A stretch of 44,536 nucleotides of DNA, from NCBI GenBank assembly GCA_905207485.1, contig CAJLLL010000007.1, positions 1 through 44,536 on the forward strand. The letters are read 5' to 3'. Source of the DNA: an uncultured Phascolarctobacterium sp. (GTDB lineage Bacteria; Bacillota; Negativicutes; Acidaminococcales; Acidaminococcaceae). The notes under the pieces are model-generated. The model had not been told where the DNA came from. It saw only the letters and a program-made list of their open reading frames with translations, and ran no database searches. A program made the translations under genes and the position numbers. Below, in pieces: positions 32,152 to 41,740 of this stretch. Position 1 is the first letter of the stretch; each line of letters opens with the position of its first letter.

Positions 32152-35100
32152 ATGTTTAAACCGGTTCCCGTAGGTAATAGGACTCGGTACAGTTATGCCA
32201 GAATCAATGAAGTATTGCCAATGCCTCATTTGATTGACATCCAAAGAAAATCGTATGAGTGGTTCATGCGAGAAGGTCTTTGCGAAATTTTCCATGATAT
32301 TTCTCCTATTAAAGATTTTACAGGTAACTTAGAACTTTCTTTTGAAGGTTTTACTCTTGGTGAGCCTAAATATACAGTAGAAGAATGCAAGGAGCGTGAC
32401 GCTTCTTATTCCGCACCTTTAAATGTAAATGTGCGCCTGCTGTATAAAGATACCGGCGAAATTAAAGAATCCAAAGTGTTCATGGGCGATTTCCCACTGA
32501 TGACAGAAACCGGTACTTTCGTAATTAATGGCGCTGAACGTGTTATCGTTAGCCAGCTGGTACGTTCCCCTGGTGTTTATTACGCCGTTACTATGGACCC
32601 CAGCGGCAAAAAAATGTATGGTACAACAGTCATTCCTAACCGTGGTGCATGGATTGAATATGAAACCGACCTGAACGATGTTATTTACGCTCGCGTTGAC
32701 CGTACCAGAAAGCTGCCGGCAACTGTTTTGCTGCGTGCAATGGGTTTGACCAACAATGATGATATTTTAGCACTCTTTAATAATCATCCTTCTGTTGCCG
32801 CAACACTGGAAAGAGATACTACCACTACCCGTGAAGAAGCACTGATTGAAATTTACAAAAAGCTGCGTCCTGGCGAACCTCCTACTCTGGAGAACGCTTC
32901 CCAGCTTATCGAAGCAACTTTCTTTGATAACAAACGTTATGACCTTGCAAGCGTAGGCCGTTATAAGTTGAACAAAAAACTCGGCTGGCGCCGCCGCCTG
33001 CTTGATAAAGTGCTTGACCAGCCGCTTGTTGATGTATCTACCGGCGAAATTATTGTTGAAGCAGGCACTAAAATTGACATTAACGTTATTGACAAAATTG
33101 AAGAAAGCGGCATTTTTGCAGGCCCCGGCTTAAAAGAAGTGTTCATCCGTTTGAAAGAACAGCCGATGAAAATTATCTGCACTTCCGATATTCCGGAAGA
33201 CCATCGCACTGTAACCGTGGAAGATGTTCTTGCTTCCTTTGGTTATCTGCTTAACCTGATGGATGGCCTTGGCACCGGCGACGATATCGACCATTTGGGC
33301 AACCGCCGTGTACGCCGCGTTGGCGAACTTTTACAGAACCAGTTCCGTATCGGCCTTGCACGTATGGAACGTGTTGTAAAAGAACGTATGACCATTCAGG
33401 ATGTTGATGTTATCACGCCGCAGGCGCTTATTAATATCCGCCCGGTTGTGGCAGCTATTAAAGAATTCTTCGGCAGCAGCCAGCTCTCCCAGTTTATGGA
33501 CCAGAACAACCCGCTGGCAGAACTGACTCATAAACGCCGCCTTTCCGCATTGGGCCCCGGTGGTTTGAGCCGTGAGCGTGCAGGCTATGAAGTCCGCGAC
33601 GTACATCATTCCCACTACGGACGTATGTGCCCGATTGAAACCCCTGAAGGTCCGAACATCGGCCTTATCGGTTCTCTCTCTACTTTTGCCGTTATCAACA
33701 AATACGGCTTTATGGAAACCCCGTACCGCCGTGTTGATAAGGAAAACAGCCGCGTAACCGATGAAATTGTTTACCTTACGGCTGATGAAGAAGATAATTA
33801 CATTATTGCTCAGGCAAACGAACCTTTGAATGATGAAGGCTACTTTGAAGGCGAGCGTGTAACCGCACGTTATCAGAACGAAGTGCTTTCCCTGCCTCCT
33901 AACCAGGTAGATTTCATGGACGTTTCGCCTAAACAGGTTGTATCTATCGCTACTGCGCTTATTCCGTTCCTCGAAAACGACGACGCTAACCGTGCGTTGA
34001 TGGGTGCTAACATGCAGCGTCAGGCAGTGCCTTTGCTCTGCACGCAGGCTCCTATTATCGGTACCGGTATGGAATACAAAGTTGCCGTTGACTCCGGCGT
34101 ATGTATTCTGGCTAAAAATGCCGGCGTTGTAGAACGCGTAACTGGTGATGAAATTATCGTCCGCAAAGAGGATGGCGGCGTTGATAAATACAGCGTTCTT
34201 AAATTCAAACGTTCTAACCAGGGTACCTGCGTAAACCAGCGCCCGATTGTTTATAAAGGCGATAAAGTTGTTAAAGGGCAGGTTCTTGCTGACGGCCCGG
34301 CAACCGACCATGGCGAACTGGCACTTGGCTACAACGTAATTGTTGCTTATATGCCTTGGGAAGGTTATAACTACGAGGATGCTATTCTTCTCAGCGAAGA
34401 TTTGGTAAAAGCCGATGTGTTTACATCTATTCATATTGAAGAATACGATTGCGATGCACGCGATACCAAACTTGGTGAAGAAGAAATTACCCGCGATATT
34501 CCGAACGTATCAGAAGAAGCGCTGAAAGACCTTGATGAACGCGGGATTATCCGCATTGGCGCAGAAGTACGCCCCGGCGATATTCTTGTTGGTAAGGTAA
34601 CACCGAAAGGCGAAACCGAACTTACTGCGGAAGAACGCCTGCTGCGTGCTATTTTCGGTGAAAAAGCCCGTGAAGTACGCGACAGCTCTTTGCGCGTTCC
34701 GCACGGCGAAGCAGGTAAAATCGTAAGCGTAAAAGTATTTACCCGCGAAAACGGCGATGAACTGCCTCCGGGAGTTAACCAGCAGGTTCGCGTACATATT
34801 GCCCAGAAACGTAAAATTTCCGTCGGCGATAAAATGGCAGGCCGTCACGGCAACAAGGGCGTTATTTCCCGCATCATGCGCCGTGAAGATATGCCGTTCC
34901 TTCCGAGTGGCGAACCGGTACAGATTGTGCTTAATCCGCTCGGCGTACCGAGCCGTATGAATATCGGACAAATTTTGGAAAACCATCTTGGCTGGGCAGC
35001 CCGCGCGCTTGGCATGCAGATTGAAAACAATGCCGAAGGCCTTGTTGAACGCTTAACCGGCGTAGGCTATGATGTTGACAAGTATGGTATTCCTGAAACC

Positions 35101-35871
35101 GTTGAAATCGGCAAATTCGGCGATAAACCCATTAAAGCAGTACAAATTTCCGTACCGGTATTTGACGGTGCGCATGAAAAAGATATTAATGATGCACTTG
35201 ACCTGGCAGGTATCGACCGCAGCGCAAAAACCACGCTGTATGACGGCCGTACCGGTGAACCGTTCGATAACAAAGTTACCGTTGGTTTAACTTACATGCT
35301 GAAACTGCATCATCTTGTTGACGATAAAATCCATGCCCGCAGCACCGGCCCGTACTCCCTTGTTACCCAGCAGCCGCTTGGTGGTAAGGCACAGTTCGGC
35401 GGTCAGCGTTTCGGCGAAATGGAAGTTTGGGCGCTGGAAGCATACGGCGCAGCTTATACTTTGCAGGAAATTTTAACCGTAAAATCCGACGACGTTGTTG
35501 GTCGTGTTAAAACTTACGAAGCAATCGTTAAGGGTGAAAACGTTCCTGAACCTGGCGTTCCGGAATCCTTCAAGGTACTTATCAAAGAACTTCAGTCCAT
35601 CGGTCTTGACATTAAAGTACTCAATGAGGACGAAGAAGAAATTTCCCTGCGTGATACTGATGAAGATATCAACGAAACCGCACGCCGCATGGATCTCGAT
35701 ATCGACGGCGCACTGCCTACACCGCCCGATACGGATGTGCAGGATGATTACACCACCGATAACGACGAAAATGCTGCGGAAGACCCCGATTTTGATTTGA
35801 TTGCCGATATTGGCAACATGAATATGGAAGCAAAAGATGCGGATGATGCCGCCAGTGAAGATATGGAATAG
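32152..35871 (+). CDS. rpoB: DNA-directed RNA polymerase subunit beta
   Basis: About 1239 residues. The rifampicin region QLSQFMDQNNPLAELTHKRR begins at residue 444. Asp450, His460 and Ser465 (E. coli 516, 526, 531) are wild type, so rifampicin sensitivity is expected. Later motifs GRHGNKGVISRI, GAYGAAYTLQE and GGKAQFGGQRFGEMEVWALEAYG are present. A C-terminal tail of about 60 residues is very acidic (for example DNDENAAEDPDFD). I place the start at ATG 32152 after AGGGGTGAGGG; an in-frame GTG at 32140 lies in that ribosome site. The rpoC gene follows after 17 bp. Confidence 0.98.
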   Translation: MFKPVPVGNRTRYSYARINEVLPMPHLIDIQRKSYEWFMREGLCEIFHDISPIKDFTGNLELSFEGFTLGEPKYTVEECKERDASYSAPLNVNVRLLYKDTGEIKESKVFMGDFPLMTETGTFVINGAERVIVSQLVRSPGVYYAVTMDPSGKKMYGTTVIPNRGAWIEYETDLNDVIYARVDRTRKLPATVLLRAMGLTNNDDILALFNNHPSVAATLERDTTTTREEALIEIYKKLRPGEPPTLENASQLIEATFFDNKRYDLASVGRYKLNKKLGWRRRLLDKVLDQPLVDVSTGEIIVEAGTKIDINVIDKIEESGIFAGPGLKEVFIRLKEQPMKIICTSDIPEDHRTVTVEDVLASFGYLLNLMDGLGTGDDIDHLGNRRVRRVGELLQNQFRIGLARMERVVKERMTIQDVDVITPQALINIRPVVAAIKEFFGSSQLSQFMDQNNPLAELTHKRRLSALGPGGLSRERAGYEVRDVHHSHYGRMCPIETPEGPNIGLIGSLSTFAVINKYGFMETPYRRVDKENSRVTDEIVYLTADEEDNYIIAQANEPLNDEGYFEGERVTARYQNEVLSLPPNQVDFMDVSPKQVVSIATALIPFLENDDANRALMGANMQRQAVPLLCTQAPIIGTGMEYKVAVDSGVCILAKNAGVVERVTGDEIIVRKEDGGVDKYSVLKFKRSNQGTCVNQRPIVYKGDKVVKGQVLADGPATDHGELALGYNVIVAYMPWEGYNYEDAILLSEDLVKADVFTSIHIEEYDCDARDTKLGEEEITRDIPNVSEEALKDLDERGIIRIGAEVRPGDILVGKVTPKGETELTAEERLLRAIFGEKAREVRDSSLRVPHGEAGKIVSVKVFTRENGDELPPGVNQQVRVHIAQKRKISVGDKMAGRHGNKGVISRIMRREDMPFLPSGEPVQIVLNPLGVPSRMNIGQILENHLGWAARALGMQIENNAEGLVERLTGVGYDVDKYGIPETVEIGKFGDKPIKAVQISVPVFDGAHEKDINDALDLAGIDRSAKTTLYDGRTGEPFDNKVTVGLTYMLKLHHLVDDKIHARSTGPYSLVTQQPLGGKAQFGGQRFGEMEVWALEAYGAAYTLQEILTVKSDDVVGRVKTYEAIVKGENVPEPGVPESFKVLIKELQSIGLDIKVLNEDEEEISLRDTDEDINETARRMDLDIDGALPTPPDTDVQDDYTTDNDENAAEDPDFDLIADIGNMNMEAKDADDAASEDME

Positions 35872-35888
35872 AAGGGAGCGATCGGTTC

Positions 35889-38800
35889 TTGTTAGACGTA
35901 AATAATTTTGAATCTATGCGTATCGGCCTGGCTTCACCAGAGCAAATCAGGGCTTGGTCCTATGGCGAAGTAAAAAAACCGGAAACCATCAATTACAGAA
36001 CCTTAAAACCGGAACGTGACGGTTTGTTCTGCGAAAGAATTTTCGGGCCTACCAAAGACTGGGAATGCCATTGCGGCAAATACAAGAGAATACGCTATAA
36101 AGGCATTATCTGCGACAAGTGCGGCGTTGAAGTAACCCGCGCCAAAGTACGCCGTGAGCGTATGGGCCATATTGAACTGGCTGCTCCTGTATCCCATATC
36201 TGGTATTTTAAAGGCATCCCCAGCCGCATGGGGCTGATTTTGGATATCTCCCCGCGCTCTCTGGAGAAAGTTTTGTACTTTGCCAACTACATTGTGCTTG
36301 ACCCGGGTGCTACGCCGCTTAGCAAAAAGCAGCTTTTAACCGAAAGCGAATACATTGAAGCCCGTGATAAATACGGCAGCACTTTTAAAGTAGGCATGGG
36401 CGCACAGGCAATTAAAACCTTGCTTCAGGAAATTGATTTGCCTAAACTTACCGCAGAACTGCGCGCAGAACTGAAAGAAGTAAGCGGACAGCGCAAAATC
36501 CGTGCCGTACGCCGTCTGGAAGTTTGCGAAGCATTCCTGAAATCCGGCAACAGACCGGAATGGATGATTTTGGATGTAGTTCCGGTTATTCCGCCGGAAC
36601 TGCGCCCGATGGTACAGCTTGACGGCGGCCGTTTTGCAACGAGCGACCTGAACGATTTGTACCGCCGCGTTATTAACCGTAACAACCGTTTGAAACGTTT
36701 GCTCGAACTTAACGCACCGGATATTATTGTCCGCAACGAAAAACGCATGCTGCAGGAAGCAGTTGACGCACTTATCGACAACGGCCGCCGCGGCCGTCCG
36801 GTAACAGGCCCGGGCAACCGTCCGTTAAAATCCCTTTCCGATATGTTAAAGGGCAAACAGGGACGTTTCCGTCAGAACCTGTTAGGTAAACGTGTTGACT
36901 ATTCCGGCCGTTCCGTTATCGTTGTAGGTCCGGAACTTAAAATGCACCAGTGCGGCCTGCCGAAGGAAATGGCGCTGGAGCTGTTCAAACCTTTTGTAAT
37001 GAAACGCCTTGTTCAAAGCGGACAGGCAACTAATATCAAAAATGCCAAACGCATGGTAGAACGTGCCAACAATGTCGTTTGGGACGTGCTCGAAGAGGTT
37101 ATTAAAGAGCATCCGGTATTCCTTAACCGTGCACCGACGCTGCACAGACTTGGTATTCAGGCATTCGAGCCTATTCTTACCGAAGGCCGTGCAATTAAAC
37201 TGCATCCGCTGGTATGTACTGCGTTCAACGCCGACTTCGACGGTGACCAAATGGCGGTGCATCTGCCGCTTTCCGCAGAAGCTCAGGCAGAAGCCAGAAT
37301 TTTGATGCTTTCTGTTAACAACATCCTTGCACCGAAAGACGGTAAACCTGTTGCCGTACCGACGCAGGATATGGTTTTGGGTTCCTACTACATTACCATG
37401 GTTAAAGAAGGCGCCAAAGGCGAAGGCATGCGTTTCAGCAGCGTAAACGAAGCAATGCTGGCATACTTCCATAAAGTTATTGATTTGCAGGCGCGTATTC
37501 AGGTTTATATGCCTAACACCGATATTTACGGCGAAGAGAAAACCGAAGGCGTAAGCCTTGTTACCACTACGCCGGGCAATATCATGTTTAACGAAGATTT
37601 GCCGAAAGAATTGCAGTATTTCCATCAGGAAACTGAAAAGAATGCTGCCGGCGAAGAAGTTAAAGTTTGGCATTTAAGCAAACTTATTAACAAAAAAGAA
37701 CTTGGCAACCTTGTTGCTAAAGCACACAAACTCTTCGGCAACCTGCGCACTGCCGAAATTCTCGATATCGTTAAAAAGAACGGTTATGACAATGCTTGCA
37801 AAGCAGGTATTTCCATTGCCGTATCCGATATTAAAATTCCTAAAGAGAAACAGCAGATTTTGGCTGACGCCGAAAAACAGATTGATAAAACCGAGCGTAT
37901 GTTCCGCCGCGGCTTGATGAGCGAGGACGAACGTTACCGCAAAGTTATTGAAATCTGGAGCCAGGCAACTGATGATGTAACCGCAAAACTGATGAGCGCA
38001 ACCATGGACAAGTTCAACTCCTTGAACATGATGGCTGACTCCGGTGCCCGCGGCAACACCCAGCAGATCCGACAGCTGGCCGGTATGCGCGGCTTGATGG
38101 CTGACCCGTCCGGCCGTATTATCGACCGTCCTATCAAAGCAAACTTCCGCGAAGGCTTAACCGTTTTGGAATACTTCATTTCCACTCACGGCGCCCGCAA
38201 AGGTTTGGCCGATACCGCACTGCGTACCGCAGACTCCGGTTACCTTACCCGCCGCCTCGTAGACGTTGCCCAGGACGTTATCGTACGCGAAGATGACTGC
38301 GATGTTGTAACCTTTAACCTTGTTAAAGAACGCAGCCGTCTGTGCAAACAGACTCTTGGCGCAAGCCAGAACAAACTGCGCGAAACTGTTGTTGGCAGAA
38401 ACCTGGCAGCAGGCGTGGCAAACCCTGCTACCGGCGAACTGATTGCCGAAGCAGATACCGTAATTACGGAAGATATTTACAATAAACTTATTGCAGGCCA
38501 TGTGCTTGAAGTTACCTTGTATGCAACCGACGATATGGACGGCGAAGCTACCGAAACCGTAAGCATCAACATCAGCGATGAAGATGCTAATAAAGTGATG
38601 AAAGAACACCTGATGCATCACTTTAACGGCAAGGAAGTTGCCGAAGATGTTGTCAATGCAGAAGGTGAAGTGCTGGCAGCAGCTAAAGATACATACACCG
38701 AAGCAATGATTGATGCAATTCTGGCAGACGGAACCGTCCGCGAAATGAAAGTGCGCAACAATGCTATTGAAGGTATCGAAATCGGCGCTATTACCGAAGG

Positions 38801-39893
38801 CAAGAACAAACAGACCGTTATCGAGTCTCTGCGCGACCGTATTCTCGGCCGTAACCTTGCCGAAGATATTCTGGATGAAAACGGTAATGTTCTGTACCAT
38901 GTTAACGATTATATTACCGAAGATATGGCAGATAAAATCGCATCCCTGCGTGAAACCGTTAAAATCCGCAGCGTACTCAACTGCAAATCTAAAGTTGGCG
39001 TTTGCCGCAAATGCTATGGCCGCAACCTTGCTACCGACAGAAACGTTGATGTCGGCGAAGCAGTCGGCACCATTGCAGCACAGGCTATCGGCGAACCTGG
39101 TACCCAGCTTACCATGCGTACGTTCCATACCGGAGGCGTTGCCGGCGGCGACGATATCACCCAAGGTCTGCCTCGTGTTGAAGAATTGTTTGAAGCGCGC
39201 AAACCGAAACACCCCGGCATTTTGGCAGAAACCAGCGGCGTAATCCATATCGCCGAAGAAGGCGGACAGCGCAAAATTACCATTACCGATAAAGACGGCA
39301 TGGAAGAAGTTTACGCTATTCCGTACGGCGCAAAACTTGCGGTTACCGAAGGCCAGAAAATTGAAAAAGGCGAGCGCCTGACCGAAGGTTCGCTGAATCC
39401 GCATGATATTATCCGCATCAGCGGCGTGCGTGCAACTCAGCGTTACCTGGTACAGCAGGTACTTGGCGTTTACAAATCTCAGGGCGTAGAAATTAACGAC
39501 AAACACATTGAAGTTATGGTACGCCAGATGATGCGTAAAGTACGCATTGATGAAGCAGGCGACACCACGATGCTGCCTGGCGAATACGTTGATATTGCCG
39601 AATTTGAAGAGCAGAATAATGAAATGCTGGAGCGCGGCTTACAGCCGGCAGAAGGCCACCCGATTCTTTTGGGTATCACCAAAGCATCTCTTGCAACTGA
39701 TTCCTTCCTGTCTGCGGCTTCCTTCCAGGAAACCACCCGTGTACTTACGGATGCAGCTATTAAAGGTAAGGTTGACCCGCTGCTCGGTCTTAAAGAAAAC
39801 GTTATTATCGGTAAACTCATTCCGGCAGGTACCGGTATGAGCAGATACCGTGACGTTAAAGTAAAATATAATAACGTACCGAATAATAACTGA
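35889..39893 (+). CDS. rpoC: DNA-directed RNA polymerase subunit beta'
   Basis: A 1334-residue protein, longer than the roughly 1200 of Bacillus. The first zinc site is Cys60, Cys62, Cys75, Cys78. The catalytic NADFDGDQ with the three Mg-binding aspartates is at residues 447-454. The second zinc site is Cys804, Cys1032, Cys1039, Cys1042; in E. coli the first two are 74 residues apart, here 228. The extra length is three tandem copies of a module that normally occurs once. The start is TTG 35889 after AAGGGAG. It ends before a strong terminator. Confidence 0.98.
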   Translation: MLDVNNFESMRIGLASPEQIRAWSYGEVKKPETINYRTLKPERDGLFCERIFGPTKDWECHCGKYKRIRYKGIICDKCGVEVTRAKVRRERMGHIELAAPVSHIWYFKGIPSRMGLILDISPRSLEKVLYFANYIVLDPGATPLSKKQLLTESEYIEARDKYGSTFKVGMGAQAIKTLLQEIDLPKLTAELRAELKEVSGQRKIRAVRRLEVCEAFLKSGNRPEWMILDVVPVIPPELRPMVQLDGGRFATSDLNDLYRRVINRNNRLKRLLELNAPDIIVRNEKRMLQEAVDALIDNGRRGRPVTGPGNRPLKSLSDMLKGKQGRFRQNLLGKRVDYSGRSVIVVGPELKMHQCGLPKEMALELFKPFVMKRLVQSGQATNIKNAKRMVERANNVVWDVLEEVIKEHPVFLNRAPTLHRLGIQAFEPILTEGRAIKLHPLVCTAFNADFDGDQMAVHLPLSAEAQAEARILMLSVNNILAPKDGKPVAVPTQDMVLGSYYITMVKEGAKGEGMRFSSVNEAMLAYFHKVIDLQARIQVYMPNTDIYGEEKTEGVSLVTTTPGNIMFNEDLPKELQYFHQETEKNAAGEEVKVWHLSKLINKKELGNLVAKAHKLFGNLRTAEILDIVKKNGYDNACKAGISIAVSDIKIPKEKQQILADAEKQIDKTERMFRRGLMSEDERYRKVIEIWSQATDDVTAKLMSATMDKFNSLNMMADSGARGNTQQIRQLAGMRGLMADPSGRIIDRPIKANFREGLTVLEYFISTHGARKGLADTALRTADSGYLTRRLVDVAQDVIVREDDCDVVTFNLVKERSRLCKQTLGASQNKLRETVVGRNLAAGVANPATGELIAEADTVITEDIYNKLIAGHVLEVTLYATDDMDGEATETVSINISDEDANKVMKEHLMHHFNGKEVAEDVVNAEGEVLAAAKDTYTEAMIDAILADGTVREMKVRNNAIEGIEIGAITEGKNKQTVIESLRDRILGRNLAEDILDENGNVLYHVNDYITEDMADKIASLRETVKIRSVLNCKSKVGVCRKCYGRNLATDRNVDVGEAVGTIAAQAIGEPGTQLTMRTFHTGGVAGGDDITQGLPRVEELFEARKPKHPGILAETSGVIHIAEEGGQRKITITDKDGMEEVYAIPYGAKLAVTEGQKIEKGERLTEGSLNPHDIIRISGVRATQRYLVQQVLGVYKSQGVEINDKHIEVMVRQMMRKVRIDEAGDTTMLPGEYVDIAEFEEQNNEMLERGLQPAEGHPILLGITKASLATDSFLSAASFQETTRVLTDAAIKGKVDPLLGLKENVIIGKLIPAGTGMSRYRDVKVKYNNVPNNN
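38394..38985 (+). repeat. Triplicated module within rpoC
   Basis: Three diverged copies begin at RpoC residues 836 (GRNLAAGVANPATGELIA), 914 (GKEVAEDVVNAEGEVLAA) and 987 (GRNLAEDILDENGNVLYH). Each continues with a (I/Y)TE(D/A)-x-helix pattern. They lie between the first and second cysteines of the second zinc site. Confidence 0.75.
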
Positions 39894-39920
39894 TTTGTGT
39901 TAAATCAGTTATAACAAGTA

Positions 39921-39962
39921 ACCCACCCCGTTACTGCATTTGCAGCAGCGGGGTGGGTTTTT
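39921..39962 (+). terminator. Terminator after rpoC
   Basis: ACCCACCCCG and CGGGGTGGGT around an 18-base loop that holds a small inner hairpin (CTGC-ATTT-GCAG), followed by TTTTT. Confidence 0.93.
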
Positions 39963-39986
39963 GTATATTTGTATATGGATTAAAGA

Positions 39987-40024
39987 ACCCCCTTGTTAGG
40001 AAATTCTAGCGAGGGGTATTTTTT
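39987..40024 (+). terminator. Second terminator after rpoC
   Basis: ACCCCCTTGTTAG and CTAGCGAGGGGT pair over 12 positions with one bulge and two G-U pairs, loop GAAATT, then ATTTTTT. Together with the first it isolates rpoBC from the polysaccharide genes. Confidence 0.75.
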
Positions 40025-40175
40025 ATGCTGATATAAATTTAGGGTAGTGTAGTTTGAAGACACGCATCACGGAGCCTGCGGATCATAGCAAAATTACGTT
40101 GCCACACAAACCTGTCGGTAGGGATAAAGTTTCCACAAGACCAGTAAAAGTAAGACTTACTCCAACCAAAATGTC
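40025..40175 (+). other. Unassigned part of the 384-bp rpoC-polysaccharide gap
   Basis: The gap 39894-40277 holds two terminators, this stretch and a promoter. A 60-codon frame from TTG 40054 to 40236 has no ribosome site, covers the promoter and resembles no protein I know, so I do not call it a gene. Less AT-rich than the flanking DNA, with short self-complementary words (AGTAAG/CTTACT, CGCA/TGCG). It could be an mRNA leader of a longer transcript or the scar of a lost element. Confidence 0.35.
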
Positions 40176-40203
40176 TTGCGGGGGGGTAAAGGTATGCTAT
40201 AAT
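40176..40203 (+). promoter_or_regulatory. Predicted promoter of the polysaccharide cluster
   Basis: Extended -10 TGCTATAAT (TATAAT at 40198-40203) with TTGCGG 16 bp before. The extended -10 compensates for the poor -35. Start near 40210. Confidence 0.65.
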
Positions 40204-40277
40204 TACATTATAAATTATTGTAAAATAAAATTATAAATTTTAATACAGTTAATAAAATAGAGTAACGAGGGATATTA

Positions 40278-41708
40278 GTGTCAGAAAACATACAAAAAAT
40301 AAACAGATACACCGGTGTAATTTTACCAATAGTACTTATCTTGGTAGATTACATCGCTATCGTCTGCGCAGAAGGATTAGCCTTCAACTTCCGCAACTGG
40401 TATATAGGTAATAACAGTCTGCATATATCGTGGCTTAATTTTTGGATTGTTTTTCCGGCGCTGTATCTCATTTTCTTAAATATAGAACAGCTTTATAATC
40501 GCCGTGCGCAGTTTTGGCAGATAATACAAAAACTCTTTGTAACAAGTTGTTATGCAGTTACTTCAATAATCATATTGCTCTATATAGCGCGCATAGCAGC
40601 ATCAACCTCAAGAATGTTTATTGCAGTCTTTTGGATATTAAGTTTCATACTGCTTGTGGTATTCCGTTATATTGTCAAAAAGATACTCGAAAAATACCAG
40701 CTTCTGCAAATACCGGTACTTATTATCGGCGCAGGCAAAACAGCAGAACTCTTAGTACAAGGCATCAAAAACGATGCCGGCATGGGCTATAAAATAATAG
40801 GGCTTTTAGAAGACAACCAAGTAGAACAAGGAATTCTCGAAAACTATCCTGTACTTGGCAAATTCAGCGATGCAGAACAAGTAATAGCAAAGTACAATAT
40901 CAACCACGTCTTTATAGCAGCACCGGGGTTAGAGCAAGGCAAACTGACAAAACTAATCTATAAAGTACAGCCCTTAGTAAAAAGCATGGGCGTAATACCA
41001 AACCTTGTAGGCGTACCAATGGGCGGCATAGAAGCAGAAAGCCTGTTTAACGAAAAGCTGATGCTTTTAAGATTGCGTAATAATCTTGCAAGGCCTGTTA
41101 ACAGATGGATAAAAACAGTTTTTGACTATGTGCTTACTGTAACCGGCACAATCGCTATAAGTCCAGTACTTCTAGTAATAGCCCTATGGATATATAAAGA
41201 CTCACCTGGTCCTGTAATCTTTAAACACAGGCGTATAGGCAAAAACGGCAAAGAATTTAACTGCTATAAATTCCGCAGCATGTGCGTAGACGCCAAAGAA
41301 AAGCTGGAACAGCTATTAAAAACAGACCCGAAAGCAAAAGCAGAATGGGAAAAAGACTTTAAGTTAAAAAACGACCCGCGCATAACAAAAAGCGGAGCAT
41401 TCTTACGTAAAACAAGTTTAGATGAACTGCCGCAGATATTCAACGTACTGAAATGTGAAATGAGTCTTGTTGGGCCACGTCCGATAATAAGGGACGAAAT
41501 GGAAAGGTACGGAGAATATATAGAAGACTACCTGATGGTAAAACCGGGCATAACCGGCATGTGGCAGGTAAGCGGCAGAAGTGATATCGACTACGCAGAA
41601 CGTGTGTTGTTAGATAGCTGGTACACTCGTAATTGGAGTGTATGGCTTGACTTAATGTTGCTGTTTAAAACATTTAAAGTAGTATTACTCAGAAAAGGTG
41701 CGTATTAA
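40278..41708 (+). CDS. Undecaprenyl-phosphate sugar phosphotransferase (WbaP/polyprenyl glycosylphosphotransferase)
   Basis: A 476-residue membrane enzyme. About four hydrophobic N-terminal segments (residues 10-135) precede a Rossmann-like domain (VLIIGAGKTAELLVQG near residue 150). Then come a membrane re-entrant helix and the catalytic bacterial sugar transferase domain from about residue 280: KRxG-like HRRIGKNGKEFNCYKFRSM, KTSLDELPQ, and SLVGPRP. It transfers a sugar-1-phosphate (often galactose or glucose) to undecaprenyl phosphate and starts a surface glycan. The start is GTG 40278 after GAGGGA. Codons such as ATA and AGA are more common than in the upstream core genes. Confidence 0.92.
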   Translation: MSENIQKINRYTGVILPIVLILVDYIAIVCAEGLAFNFRNWYIGNNSLHISWLNFWIVFPALYLIFLNIEQLYNRRAQFWQIIQKLFVTSCYAVTSIIILLYIARIAASTSRMFIAVFWILSFILLVVFRYIVKKILEKYQLLQIPVLIIGAGKTAELLVQGIKNDAGMGYKIIGLLEDNQVEQGILENYPVLGKFSDAEQVIAKYNINHVFIAAPGLEQGKLTKLIYKVQPLVKSMGVIPNLVGVPMGGIEAESLFNEKLMLLRLRNNLARPVNRWIKTVFDYVLTVTGTIAISPVLLVIALWIYKDSPGPVIFKHRRIGKNGKEFNCYKFRSMCVDAKEKLEQLLKTDPKAKAEWEKDFKLKNDPRITKSGAFLRKTSLDELPQIFNVLKCEMSLVGPRPIIRDEMERYGEYIEDYLMVKPGITGMWQVSGRSDIDYAERVLLDSWYTRNWSVWLDLMLLFKTFKVVLLRKGAY

Positions 41709-41709
41709 A
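41693..41709. repeat. 17-bp direct repeat, copy 1
   Basis: AAAAGGTGCGTATTAAA. This copy is the last codons (KGAY and stop) of the sugar transferase gene. The identical copy 2 is at 42853-42869, on the other side of glf. Confidence 0.9.
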
Positions 41710-41740
41710 AATACCATAACGAAGGGACAGAAACTCAAGC

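Noticed and set aside
33481..33546. Possible rifampicin-resistance change in rpoB
   Set aside because: Asp450, His460 and Ser465 and the residues around them are wild type.
40054..40236. 60-codon frame from TTG before the polysaccharide cluster
   Set aside because: No ribosome site, covers the predicted promoter, ends in translated AT-rich leader, and resembles no protein I know.
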